Source of the DNA: Taeniopygia guttata
Lineage: Eukaryota > Chordata > Aves > Passeriformes > Estrildidae
Assembly: GCF_048771995.1 (NCBI RefSeq)
Contig: NC_133059.1
Location: 3,523,001-3,587,000, forward strand
DNA: 64,000 bases
Reading direction: 5' to 3'
How positions within the stretch are numbered: the stretch's first letter is position 1; the number at the start of each line of letters is the position of its first letter. The position numbers were made by a program, and so were the translations under genes. The notes under the pieces were generated by a model. It searched no databases, was not told the origin of the DNA, and was given only the letters and a program-made list of their open reading frames with translations. Shown one piece after another: positions 1 through 12,800 of this stretch.

Positions 1-760
1 AATCCATTTTTTTGTGTCTCAAGTCACAAATTTCCTGAAAATTCCTCCCAAATTCCAGGAAAAATCAATTTTTTGGCATCTTAATCCCAAATTTCCATAA
101 GAATTTCCCTCCAGTTCCAGGAAAGATTGATATTTTTTTTTTGTGTCCCAACCCTCAAATTTCCTAAAAATTTTCCTCAAATTCCAGGAAAAACCCATTT
201 TTTAGCATTTAAATCCCAGAATCAGGAATTCCAGAGGCTGGGAAGGGCTCAGGGCTGATTTTTTCCCAGGAAAATTGGGAATTTGGGGATCTGGGAAGGG
301 CTCAGGGCTGGAAAATTGGGAATTCTGGGACTTGGGAAGGGCTTACCGCTGACTTTCTCGGGAAAATTGGGAATTCTGGGATTTGGGGAGGGCTCAGGGC
401 TGGAAAAATGGGAATTTGGGGATTTGGGGAGGGCTCAGGGCTGGAAAATTGGGAATTTGGGGATTTGGGGAGGGCTCAGGGCTGGAAAATTGGGAATTTG
501 GGGATTTGGGGAGGGCTCAGGGCTGGAAAATTGGGAATTTGGGGGTTTGGGGAGGGCTCAGGGCTGGAAAATTGGGAATTCTGGGATTTGGGGAGGGCTC
601 AGGGCTGGAAAATTGGGGATTTGGGGATTTGGGGAGGGCTCAGGGCTGACTTTTCCCAGGAAAAATGGGAATTTGGGGATTTGGGGAGGGCTCAGGGCTG
701 GAAAATTGGGAATTTGGGGATTTGGGAAGGGCTCAGGACTGACTTTTCCGGGTTTTCCAG
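1..760 (+). repeat. ZC3H4 intron: two minisatellites
   Basis: Positions 1-215 hold about 3.5 degenerate 62-bp units around AATTCCAGGAAAAATC. Positions 244-745 hold about 12 copies of a 41-bp G-rich unit containing GGGGAGGGCTCAGGGCTGG. No exon was found here. Confidence 0.8.
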
Positions 761-868
761 AGGCACGCCTCGTCCAGCGAGGAATTTTCGGATCTCAGCG
801 ACGACTCCGATTACAGCCCCGGAGAGAAGGGACACCGGAAATACCGGGAATACAGCCCGGCCTATCCC
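761..868 (+). CDS. ZC3H4: ZC3H4 exon: acidic/serine segment
   Basis: 36 codons, phase 0 at both ends. Reads [15 protein letters not shown] and then [15 protein letters not shown], close to the human segment. Acceptor TTTTCCAG ends at 760; donor GTGAGT starts at 869. The last residues and this donor recur in the following intron at 69-bp spacing. Confidence 0.93.
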
Positions 869-3800
869 GTGAGTTTACTGGGAATACTGGGAGTAAAAAC
901 TGGGAATGAAAACTGGGAATACAGCCCGGCCTATCCCGTGAGTTTACTGGGAATACTGGGAGTAAAAACTGGGAATGAAAACTGGGAATACAGCCCGGCC
1001 TATCCCGTGAGTTTACTGGGAATACTGGGAGTAAAAACTGGGAATGAAAACTGGGAATGGTCACTGGGAAATCCTGGGAATACAGCCCAGCGTATCCCGT
1101 GAGTTTACTGGGAATACTGGGAGTGAAAACTGGGAATGAAAACTGGGAATACAGCCCGGCCTATTCCGTGAGTTTTACTGGGAATACTGGGAGTAAAAAC
1201 TGGGAATTACTGGGAGTAAAAACTGGGAATTTTTGGGAATTCCAGATCCCAACCTGTCCTATCCCATTCCCAGTGCCACCAGTACTCCCAGTTACCCTGC
1301 AATTTTTGGGAATTTTTGGGAATTTTTGTGAATTTTTGGGAATTCCGGATCCCGACCTGCCCCATCCCATTCCCAGTGCCACCAGTACTCCCAGTTACCC
1401 TGGAATTTTTGGGAATTTTTGAGAATTTTTGGGAATTTTTGTGAATTTTTGGGAATTTTTGAGAATTTTTGGGAATTTTTGGGAATTTTTGGGAATTCCT
1501 CATCCCAACCTCTCCCATCCCATTCCCAGTGCCACCAGTACTCCCAGTTGCCCTGGAATTTTGGGAATTTTTGAGAATTTTTGGGAATTTTTTGGAATTC
1601 CTCATCTCGACCTGTCCCCTCCCATTCCCAGTGCCACCAGTACTCCCAGTTGCCCCTCAAGCCCCATCCCAAGGGAATAAAAACTGGGAATTTTTGGGAA
1701 TTTTTGGGAATTCCGGATCCCGACCTGTCCCATCCCATTCCCAGTGCCACCAGTACCCCCAGTTGTCCTGGAATTTTGGGAATTTTTGGGAATTTTTGGG
1801 AATTCCGGATCCCGACCTCTCCAATCCCGTTCCCAGTGCCACCAGTACTCCCAGTTGCCCCTCAAGCCCCATCCCAAGGGAATAAAAACTGGGAATTTTT
1901 GGGGATTCTGGATCCTGACCTGTCCCCTCCCGTTCCCAGTGCCACCAGTACTCCCAGTTACCCTGGAATTTTGGGAATTTTAGGGAATTTTAGGGAATTC
2001 CATGTTCCAGGCTCTCCCATCCCATTCCCAGTGCCACCAGTACTCCCAGTTGCCCCTCAAGCCCCATCCCAAGGGAATAAAAACTGGGAATTTTGGGGAA
2101 TTTTTGGGAATTTTAGGGAATTTTTGGGAATTTTTGGGTATTTTTGGGAATTCCGGATCCCGACCTGTCCTATCCCATTCCCAGTGCCACCAGTACTCCC
2201 AGTTACCCCACAAGCCCCATGCCAAGGGTGTAATCACTGGGAATTTTTGTGAATTTTTGGGAATTTTTGGGAATTTTCGGGAATTCCGGATCCCGACCTC
2301 TCCCATCCCATTCCCAGTGCCACCAGTACTCCCAGTTGCCCCGCAAGCCCCATCCCAAGGGGGACCCCAAAGGCTTCGGGGGCTCCCTGGAGGAATTCCC
2401 GCCCGAGGCCTTCGGCCCCTTCGAGGCCGAGGAGGAGGAGGAGGCGCCCAGGGACGACCTGGACGACTTTTCCAAGGAGCTGAGCCAGTACCGGCGCTGC
2501 AAGGAGGGCACACACCGCGCCCGAGGTACGGAAAAACGGGAAAAACGGGAAAAAACGGGAAAAAGCAAAAAAATCCCAGCCAAACAGGCCGAAAAACAAC
2601 CAAAAAAAATCAATTTTTTATCATTTCCCCCCTATTTTTCGCATTTATTTTCCCATTGACGCCCGTTTTTCCCGTTTATTTTTCTGTTTTTCCCATTTAT
2701 TTTTCTATTTTTCCCATTTTTTCCCATCTTTTTCCGGTTTTTTCCCGTTATTTCCCCATTATTTCCCCGTTATTTCCCCATTTTCTCCCCATTGTTTTCC
2801 CCGTTATCTCCCTTTTATTCCTGGTTTTCTCCTCGTTATTTCTCACATTATTTCCCCGTTATCTCCCCATTATTTCCCCATTATTTCCCCCATTATCTCC
2901 TGTTATTTCCCCCATTATTTCCCCGTTTTCTCCCTGTTTTTCCCGTTATCTCCCCATTATTTCCTCATTATTTCCCCCATTATCTCCCATTATTTTCCCC
3001 ATTATGTCCCGTTATTTCCCCCATTATTTCCCCATTATTTCCCCCATTATCTCCCATTATTTCCGCCATTATTTCCCCATTTTCTCCCTGTTTTTCTCGT
3101 TATCTCCCCGTTATTTCCCCATTATTTCCCCATTATTTCCCCATTATCTCCCCGTTATTTCCCCATTATCTCCCGTTATTTCCCCCGTTATTTCCCCCTT
3201 GTTTTCCCCGTTATCTCCCCTGTTATTTCCCCGTTATCTCCCCGTTATTTCCCCATTATTTCCCCGTTATTTCCCCCATTATTTCCCCATTATTTCCCCA
3301 TTTTCTCCCTGTTTTTCCTGTTATCTCTCCATTATTTCCCCATTATTTCCCCCATTATCTCCCGTTATTTCCCCGTTATCTCCCCGTTATTCCCCCGTTG
3401 TTTCCCCGTTGTTTCCCCCTTGTTTTCCCCGTCATTCCCGGTGTCATTCCCGTTTGTTCCCGCTGTCGGCAGGCCGGGGCCGGGGCCGGCCGTTCCGGGG
3501 CCGGGGCCGGGGCCCGGGGCGGGGCCGGGGGCTGTGCCGGGGCCGCGCCCGCGCCCGCAGCGACCCCGAGGAGGAGGAGGAGCCCTTCGAGGAGGAGCTG
3601 GAGGTCAGCGGGATCCCCTGGGAATGCCGAGCCTTCCGGGCTTCGGGAATCCCGGGAATTGTCCGGGGAATTCTGGCCCCATCCCCCGGGAATTCTGACC
3701 CCAATCCCGGGGGAATTCTGACCCAGTCCCGGGGGAATTCTGACCCAATCCCATGGATCTGGAATCCTGGGAATTCTACAGGGAATTCTGACCCAATCCC

Positions 3801-6800
3801 GGGGGAATTCTGACCCAATCCCGGGGGAATTCTGACCCAATCCCGGGGGAATTCTGACCCAGTCCCGGGGAATTCTGACCCAATCCCGGGGGAATTCTGA
3901 CCCCATCCCGGGGGAATTCTGACCCCATCCCGGGGGAATTCTGACCCTTCCCAGGGGAATTCTGACCCAATCCCGGGGGAATTCTGACCCCAATCCCGTG
4001 GATCTGGAATCCCGGGAATTCTCCAGGGAATTCTGACCCCAATCCCAGGGGAATTCTGACCCAATCCCGGGGGAATTCTGACCCCATCCCGGGGGAATTC
4101 TGACCCTTCCCAGGGGAATTCTGACCCAATCCCGGGGGAATTCTGACCCAATCCCGGGGGAATTCTGACCCCATCCCGGGGGAATTCTGACCCTTCCCAG
4201 GGGAATTCTGACCCCATCCCGGGGGAATTCTGACCCCATCCCGGGGGAATTCTGACCCTTCCCAGGGGAATTCTGACCCAATCCCGGGGGAATTCTGACC
4301 CCAATCCCGGGAGAGTTCTGACCCCATCCCGGGGGAATTCTGACCCCAATCCCGGGGAAATTCTGACCCCAATCCCGGGGGAATTCTGACCCTTCCTGCG
4401 GTTCGGGAATCCCAGGAATTGTCCGGGGAATTCTGACCCCAATCCCGGGGAAATTCTGACCCCAATCCCGGGGGAATTCTGACCCTTCCCGGGGGAATTC
4501 TGACCCCAATCCCGGGGCAATTCTGACCCAATCCCATGGATCTGGAATCCTGGGAATTCTCCAGGGAATTCTGACCCAATCCCGGGGGAATTCTGACCCT
4601 TCCCAGGGGAATTCTGACCCAATCCCGGGGGAATTCTGACCCAATCCCGGGGGAATTCTGACCCAATCCCGGGGGAATTCTGACCCCAATCCCCGGGGGA
4701 ATTCTGACCCCAATCCTGGGGGAAGGGATTTGGGGTGGATTTGGGATGGGTTTGGGATGATTTGGGATGGGTTTGGGGTGGATTTGGGATGATTTGGGAT
4801 GGATTTGGGATGATTTGAGATGGGTTTGGGATGGATTTGGGGTGGATTTGGGGTGATTTGGGCTGATTTGGGATGATTTGGGCTGATTTGGGGTGGATTT
4901 GGGCTGATTTGGGCTGATTTGGGCTGATTTGGGATGATTTGGGCTGATTTGGGGTGGATTTGGGCTGATTTGGGGTGGATTTGGGGTGGATTTGGGATGA
5001 TTTGGGATGATTTGGGATGGGTTTGGGATAGGTGTGGGGTGGATTTGGGATGGGTTTGGGGTGGATTTGGGATGGATTTGGGATGATTTGGGGTGGATTT
5101 GAGATGATTTGAGATGGATTTGGGCTGATTTGGGGTGGATTTGGGATGATTTGAGATGGGTTTGGGGTGGATTTGGGCTGATTTGGGTTTGGTGTTCCCA
5201 GTACTGTGACCCCGAGGAGCCGATGGGCGACGACGACTTCGACGACTTTGCCAAAGAGCTGTCCCAGTACCGGCGCTGCAAGGAGCGCGGCCGGGGTGAG
5301 AGCGGCTGCAGCCCCCCAGATCCCCCCCAAATCCCTCCCAAATCCCCCCCAAATCCCCCCCAAATCCAGCCCAAATCCCCCCCCCAAAATCCAGCCCAAA
5401 TCCAGCCCAAACCCCCCCCAAATCCCTCCCAAATCCCCCCCAAATTCCCCCCAAATCCCAGCCCCAAATCCCCCCCCAAATCCCGGCCCAAATCCCCCCC
5501 AAATCCTGCCCAAACCCCCCCAAATCCAGCCCAAATCCCCCCCCCCAAATCCAGCCCAAATCCAGCCCAAATCCCCCCAAATCCAGCCCAAACCCCCCCA
5601 AATCCAGCCCAAATCCCCCCCAAATCCAGCCCAAACCCGCCCCAAATACAGCCCAACCCCCCCCAAATCCCTCCCAAATCCCCCCCAAATCCAGCCCAAA
5701 CACCCCCAAATCCCTCCCAAATCCAGCCCAAATCCGCCCCAAATCCCCCCCAAATCCAGCCCAAACACCCCCAAATCCCTCCCAAATCCAGCCCAAACAC
5801 CCCCAAATCCCCCCCAAATCCAGCCCAAATCCTCCCCCCCCCCAAAATCCAGCCCAAACCCCCCCAAATCCAGCCCAAATCCCCCCCAAATCCAGCCCAA
5901 ATCCTCCCCCCCCCAAAATCCAGCCCAAACCCCCCCAAATCCAGCCCAAATCCCCCCCAAATCCAGCCCAAATCCCCCCAAATCCAGCCCAAACCTCCCC
6001 AAATCCCTCCCAAATCCAGCCCAAATCCCCCCAAATACAGCCCAAATTCCCCCACCAAAAATACAGCCCAAATCCAGCCCAAATCCCCCCCAAATCCAGC
6101 CCAAACCCCCCCTAATCCCCCCCAAATCCAGCCCGAACCCCCCAAAATCCCTCCCAAATCCAGGCCTAATCCAGCCAAAATCCATCCCCAAATCCACCCC
6201 AAATCCCTCCCAAAATCCCACACAAATCCCCTCTAAATCCCAGCCCAAATCCAGCCCAAATTCCCACCTCAATCCCCAATTCCCAATCCCATTCCCAAAT
6301 CCCAATTCCCACCCCAATTCCCAATTCCCACCCCAATTCCCCAAATTCCCACCCCAAATCCCCAAATTCCCACCCCAATTCTCAATCCCAATTCCCAATT
6401 CCCATCCCAAATCCCAAATCTTAATTCCCAAATCCCATTCTCCAATCCCAAACTCAACTCCCACCCCAAATCCCCAAATTCCCACCCCAATTCTCAATCC
6501 CAAATCCCAATTCCCACCCCAGTTCCCAACCCCAATTCCCAATTCCCAACCCCAAATCCCAACTCCCACCCCAATTCCCACCCCAATTCCCAATTCCCAT
6601 CCCAAATCCCAAATCTTAATTCCCAAATCCCATTCTCCAATCCCAAATCCCAACTCCCACCCCAATTCTCAATCCCAAATCCCAATTCCCACCCCAATTC
6701 TCGATCCCAATTCCCAATCCCCCCCCAAATTCCCGACCCCAATTCCCAATTCCCGACCCCAATTCCCAATTCCCACCCCAATTCCCACCCCAATTCCCAA

Positions 6801-9800
6801 TTCCCCCCCCAAATTTCCGATCCCAATTCCCAATTCCCACCCCAATTCCTGACCCCAATTCCCAATTCCCAATTCCCAATTCCCACCCCAATTCCCAATT
6901 CCCACCCCCAATTCCCCCCAAATTCCCGATTCCAATTCCCAATTCCCACCCCAATTCCCAATCCCCCCCCCAAATTCCCGACCCCAATTCCCAATTCCCC
7001 CCCCAAATTCCCAATTCCCCCCAATCCTGACCCCACTCCGGATCCCGTTGCAGGGCCGGGCCGGGGCCGTGCCCGGGGCCGGGGCCGGGGCGGGAAGGGG
7101 CCGGGTCGGGGTCGGGGCCGCGGCCGCAGCGCCAAAGGCGGCACCGAGGACGACGAGTTCTACGACGAGGAGGGGGTGAGCCCGACCCCCACTGCCCAAA
7201 TCCCCGGATTCTGCCCCAAATTCCCGGGATTTCTGATCCAGAACAGCCCAAATCCCCGGATTCTGCCCCAAATTTCCCAAATCCCCGGGATTTCTGACCC
7301 AGATTTCCCAAATTCACGGGATTTCTGCCCCAGATTTCCCAAATTCACGGGATTTCTGCCCCAGATTTCCCAAATTCACGGGATTTCTGCCCCAGAACAA
7401 CCCAAATTCCCGGGGTTGCTGTCCCAGAACAACCCAAATTCCCGGGGTTTCTGCCCCAGAACAACCCAAATTCCCGGGGATTCTGTCCCAAACTGCCCAA
7501 ATTCCCGGGATTTCTGCCCCAGGACAGCCCAAATTCCCGGGATTTCTGCCCCAAAGTGCCCAAATTCCCGGGTTTTCTGACCCAGGTTTCCCAAATCCCC
7601 GGATTCTGCCCCAAACTGCCCAAATTCCTGGGGTTCTGTCCCAAACTGCCCAAATCCCCGGATTCTGCCCCAAATCTCCCAAATCCCCGGATTCTGTCCC
7701 AAACTGCCCAAATCCCGGGGATTTCTGCCCCAGATTTCCCAAATTCCCAGGGTTCTGTCCCAAATTCCCAGGGTTTCTGTCCCAGACTGCCCAAATCCCT
7801 GGATTCTGCCCCAAACTGCCCAAATCCCCGGGATTTCTGACCCAGGTTTCCCAAATTCACGGGATTTCTGACCCAGATTTTCCAAATCCTGGGGTTTCTG
7901 TCCCAGAACAGCCCAAATTCCCGGGGTTCTGTCCCAAATTCCCGGGATTTCTGCCCCAAATTTCCCAAATTCCTGGGATTTCTGCCCCAGGTTTCCCAAA
8001 TTCCCGGGATTTCTGACCCAAACTTCCCAAATTCCCAGGATTTCTGACCCAGGTTTCCCAAATCCCGGGATTTCTGACCCAAATTTCCCAAATTCCCGGG
8101 GTTCTGTCCCAAATCCCGGGATTCTGCCCCAAATTTCCCAAATTCCCAGCGTTTCTGCCCCAGGTTTCCCAATTCCCAGGGTTTCTGTCCCAGAACAGCC
8201 CAAATTCCCGGGATTCTGCCCCAAATTTCCCAAATTCCCGGGATTTCTGACCCAAACTGCCCAAATCCCCGGGATTTCTGCCCCAAACTGCCCAAATTCC
8301 CGGGATTTCTGACTCAGAACAGCCCAAATTCCCGGGATTTCTGCCCCAGGTTTCCCAAATTCCCAGGGTTTCTGTCCCAGGACAGCCCAAATTCCTGGGA
8401 TTTTTTTCCACCCCAAATCCCAACATTTTCCCCCCAAATTCCTGGCATTTTCCACCCCAAATCCCAAGATTTTCCCCCCAAATTCCTGGCATTTTCCACC
8501 CCAAATCCCAACATTTTCCCCCCAAATTCCTGGCATTTTACACCCCAAAATCCCCCTTTTCTCCCCCAAATTCCTGTGATTTTTTTCCCCCCAAATCTCA
8601 ACATTTTCCCCCAAAATTCCCGGGATTTTTCCCCCCAAATCCCCCATTTTTCCCCCCAAAATTCCCGGGATTTTTAGCCCAGCTTTTTTTTTTTCTTTTT
8701 TTCCCGTTTTTGCCCTTTTTTGCCCCAAATGCGGCACACAGGACGGGGGCGGGTACCGGCGGGAGGACAAGGCTCACCTGCCCGCCGACAAGAAGGGCAA
8801 AGTCATCTGCAAGTACTTCCTGGAGGGCAGGTGCACCTGGGTAAGGAGCACACCTGGCACACCTGGGCACACCTGGGCACACCTGGGCACACCTGGGGGC
8901 ACACCTGGGGGCAGCTGGACACACCTGGGCACACCTGGGTACACCTGGGGGCACCTGGGCACAGCTGGGGAACACCTGGGGGGCACCTGGGAACACCTGG
9001 GGCACACCTGGGGAACAACTGGGCACACCTGGGCACACCTGGGGAACACCTGGGCACACCTGGGCACACCTGGGGCACACCTGGGCACACCTGGGGGCAC
9101 CTGGGGACACACCTGGGGACACCTGGGGGCACCTGGGAACACCTGGGGCACACCTGGGGAACACCTGGGATACACCTGGGGGCACCTGGGGAACGCCTGG
9201 GGTACACCTGGGCACACCTGGGGCACACCTGGGGAACACCTGGGGAACACCCAGACACACCTGGGCACACCTGGGGAACACCTGGGGGCACCTGGGCACA
9301 CCTGGGGGCACCTGGGGGCACCTAAATCCCACCTAAATCTCACCTGTGTCACATCTTCATCTCATCTGTGTCACACCTGTGTCACACCTGTGTCTCACCT
9401 TTATCTCACCTTTATGTCACCTGTGTCTCACCTGTCTCTCACCTGTCCCTCACCTGTCCCAACTGTCTCTCACCTGTCTCACCTGTCCCACCTGTCCCTC
9501 ACCTGTCCCTCACCTGTCCCTCACCTGTCCCTCACCTGTCCCGTGTCCCTCACCTGTCCCCCCGTGTCCCCTCAGGGCGATCACTGCAACTTCAGCCACG
9601 ACGTGGAGCTGCCCAAGAAGCGCGAGCTGTGCAAGTTCTACATCACGGGGTACTGCGCGCGGGCCGACAGCTGCCCCTACATGCACGATATCCTGCCTGG
9701 ACACGGTTAAACACGGGTTAGACACGGGTTAGACATGGGTTAGACACGGGTTAGACACGGGTTAAACCTGCCCCAAACCTGCCCTGAAACTGCCCCCGAC

Positions 9801-12800
9801 AGCTGCCCCTACATGCACGATATCCTGCCTGGACACGGTTTAAACACGGGTTAAACATGGGTTAAACATGGGTTAGACATGGGGTAAACACGGGTTAGAC
9901 ACGGGTTAGACACGGGTTAAACCTGCCCCGAACCTGCCCCGAACCTGCCCTGAAACTGCCCCCGACAGCTGCCCCTACATGCACGATATCCTGCCTGGAC
10001 ACGGGTTAAACACAGGTTAAACATGGGTTAAACATGGGTTAGACATGGGGTAAACACGGGTTAGACACGGGTTAGACACGGGTTAAACCTGCCCCGAACC
10101 TGCCCCGAACCTGCCCTGAAACTGCCCCCGACAGCTGCCCCTACATGCACGATATCCTGCTTAAACACGGGTTAAACACAGGTTAAACATGGGTTAAACA
10201 CGGGTTAAACACGGGTTAAACATGGGGGTAAACATGGGGTAAACGTGCTCCAAACCTGGGAAAAACCCATCCTAAACCCACCCTAAATCCCCCAAACCTG
10301 CCCCAAACCCACCCCAAACCCCCCTAAACCACCCCAAACCCACCAAAATTCACCCCAAGCCCACCTAAACCCACCCCAAACCCACCCCAACCCACCCTAA
10401 ACCCTCCAAAATTCACCCCAAACCCACCAAAATTCACACCAAAACCATCCAAACCCACCCTAAATCCACCAAAATTCACCCCAAACCCACCCCAAACCCA
10501 CCTAAATCCACCCCAAACCCACCAAAATTCACCCCAAACCCTCCTAAACCCACCCCAAACCCACCCTAAACCCTCCTAAATCCACCCCAAACCTTCCAAA
10601 ATTCACCCCAAATCCCCCCAAACCCCCCCAAACCCACCCAAATCCCCCCAAATTCCCCCAAACCCACCCCAAACCTAGCTGGGGCGTTTTTGGGTTTTTC
10701 CTTGACGTCCCCACGGGATTTCCCGTGTAAGTTGTTCCACACCACCGGACACTGCATCAACGGCGACACCTGCATGTTCTCCCACGCGCCGCTCTGCGAC
10801 GACACCCGACAGCTGCTGGACAAGGTATGGCACACCTGGGCACACCTGGGCACGGTTTAAATTACACCTGGGCACACCTGGGCACGGTTTAAATTACACC
10901 TGGGCACACCCCACATCACACCTGGGCACAGCCCAGATCACACCTGCATGTTCTCCCACGCGCCGCTCTGCGACGACACCCGACAGCTGCTGGACAAGGT
11001 ACACCTGGGCACACCTGGGCACACCTGGGCACACCTTAAATCACACCTGGGCACACCTGGGCACAGCTCACATCACACCTGGGCACGGCTCAGATCACAC
11101 CTGCATGTTCTCCCACGCGCCGCTCTGCGACGACACCCGACAGCTGCTCGACAAGGTATGGCACACCTGGGCACACCTGGCACACCTTAAATCACACCTG
11201 GGCACACCTGGGCACACACCTGGGTACCGCTCACATCACACCTGGGCATGGTTTAATCACACCTGGGCACGGCTCAGATCACACCTGCATGTTCTCCCAC
11301 GCGCCGCTCTGCGACGACACCCGACAGCTGCTGGACAAGGTACGGCACACCTGGCACACCTGGGCACACCTTAAACCACACCTGGGCACACCTTAAATCA
11401 CACCTGGGCACACCTGGGCACACCCCACATCACACCTGGGCACGGCTCAGATCACACCTGCATGTTCTCCCACGCGCCGCTCTGCGACGACACACGACAG
11501 CTGCTCGATAAGGTATGGCACACCTGGGCACACCTGGGCACACCTGGGCACACCTGGCACACCTGGGCACACCTCACATCACACCTGGGCACACCTGGGC
11601 ACACCTGGGCACGGCCCAGATCACACCTGCATGTTCTCCCACGCGCCGCTCTGCGACGACACGCGACAGCTGCTGGATAAGGTACACCTTAAATCACACC
11701 TGGGCACACCTGGGCATGTCTCACATCACACCTGGGCACACCTGGGCACACCTGGGCACACCTGGGCACACCTGGGCACGGCTCACATCACACCTGCATG
11801 TTCTCCCACGCGCCGCTCTGCGACGACACCCGACAGCTGCTCGATAAGGTACACCTTAAATCACACCTGGGCACACCTGGGCACACCTGGGCACGGTTTA
11901 AATTACACCTGGGCACACCTGGGCACAGCTCACATCACACCTGGGCACACCTGGGCACACCCCAAATCACACCTGGGCACAGCTCACATCACACCTGGGC
12001 ACACCTGGGCACACCTGGCACACCTTAAATCACACCTGGGCACACCTGGGCACACCTGGGCACGGCTCAGATCACACCTGGGCACACCTGCATGTTCTCC
12101 CACGCGCCGCTCTGCGACGACACCCGACAGCTGCTGGATAAGGTAAGGTACACCTGGGCACACCTGGGCACACACCTGGGCACACCTGGGTACAGCTTCC
12201 ATCACACCTGGGCACACCTGGGCACGGCTCAGATCACACCTGGGCACACCTGGGCACACCTGGGCATGGCTCACATCACACCTGGGCACAGCTTAAATCA
12301 CACCTGGGCACGGCTCAGATCACACCTGGGCACAGCTGGGCACACCCAGCCCCTTCCAGTTTCTTTCAGTTTCTCCCAGTTTAACCCAGTTTCTCCCAGT
12401 TTATCCCAGTTTCTCCCAGTTTAACCCAGTCCATCCCAGTTTAACCCATCCCAGTTCCCCCAGTCTAACCCATTTAACCCCTTCCCCCCCAGATGCTGGC
12501 CGAGGACGCCGAGGCGGGCGCAGTGCCTGCCGCTCTGTCCCAGTTTAACCCAGTTTCTCCCAATTTCTCCCAGTTTAACCCAGTTTCTCCCAATTTCTCC
12601 CAGTTTAACCCAGTTTGCTCCATCCCAGTCTCTCCCAGTTGACCCAGTTCACCCAGTTTAACCCTTTCGCCCCCAGACACTGGCCGAGGACGCCAAGGTG
12701 GGCGCAGTCCCTGCCGCTCTGTCCCAGTTTAACCCAGTTTAACCCAGTTTAACCCAGTTTCTCCCATCCCAGTCAATCCCAGTTTAACCCAGTCCATCCC

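Noticed and set aside
2002-3813. 603-codon plus-strand frame with hydrophobic [11 protein letters not shown] repeats, resembling a membrane protein
   Set aside because: It is the CCCCATTATTTCC polypyrimidine array joined to true ZC3H4 exons in the same frame.
3376-6665. Open frames of 815-1073 codons on the minus strand over ZC3H4 introns
   Set aside because: They read only minisatellite units ([19 protein letters not shown]), cross ZC3H4 exons on the other strand, and match no family.
8720-9352. Cys-rich [10 protein letters not shown] frames resembling a keratin-associated or metallothionein-like protein
   Set aside because: Produced by the 12-bp CACACCTGGG array read on minus; it lies inside a ZC3H4 intron.
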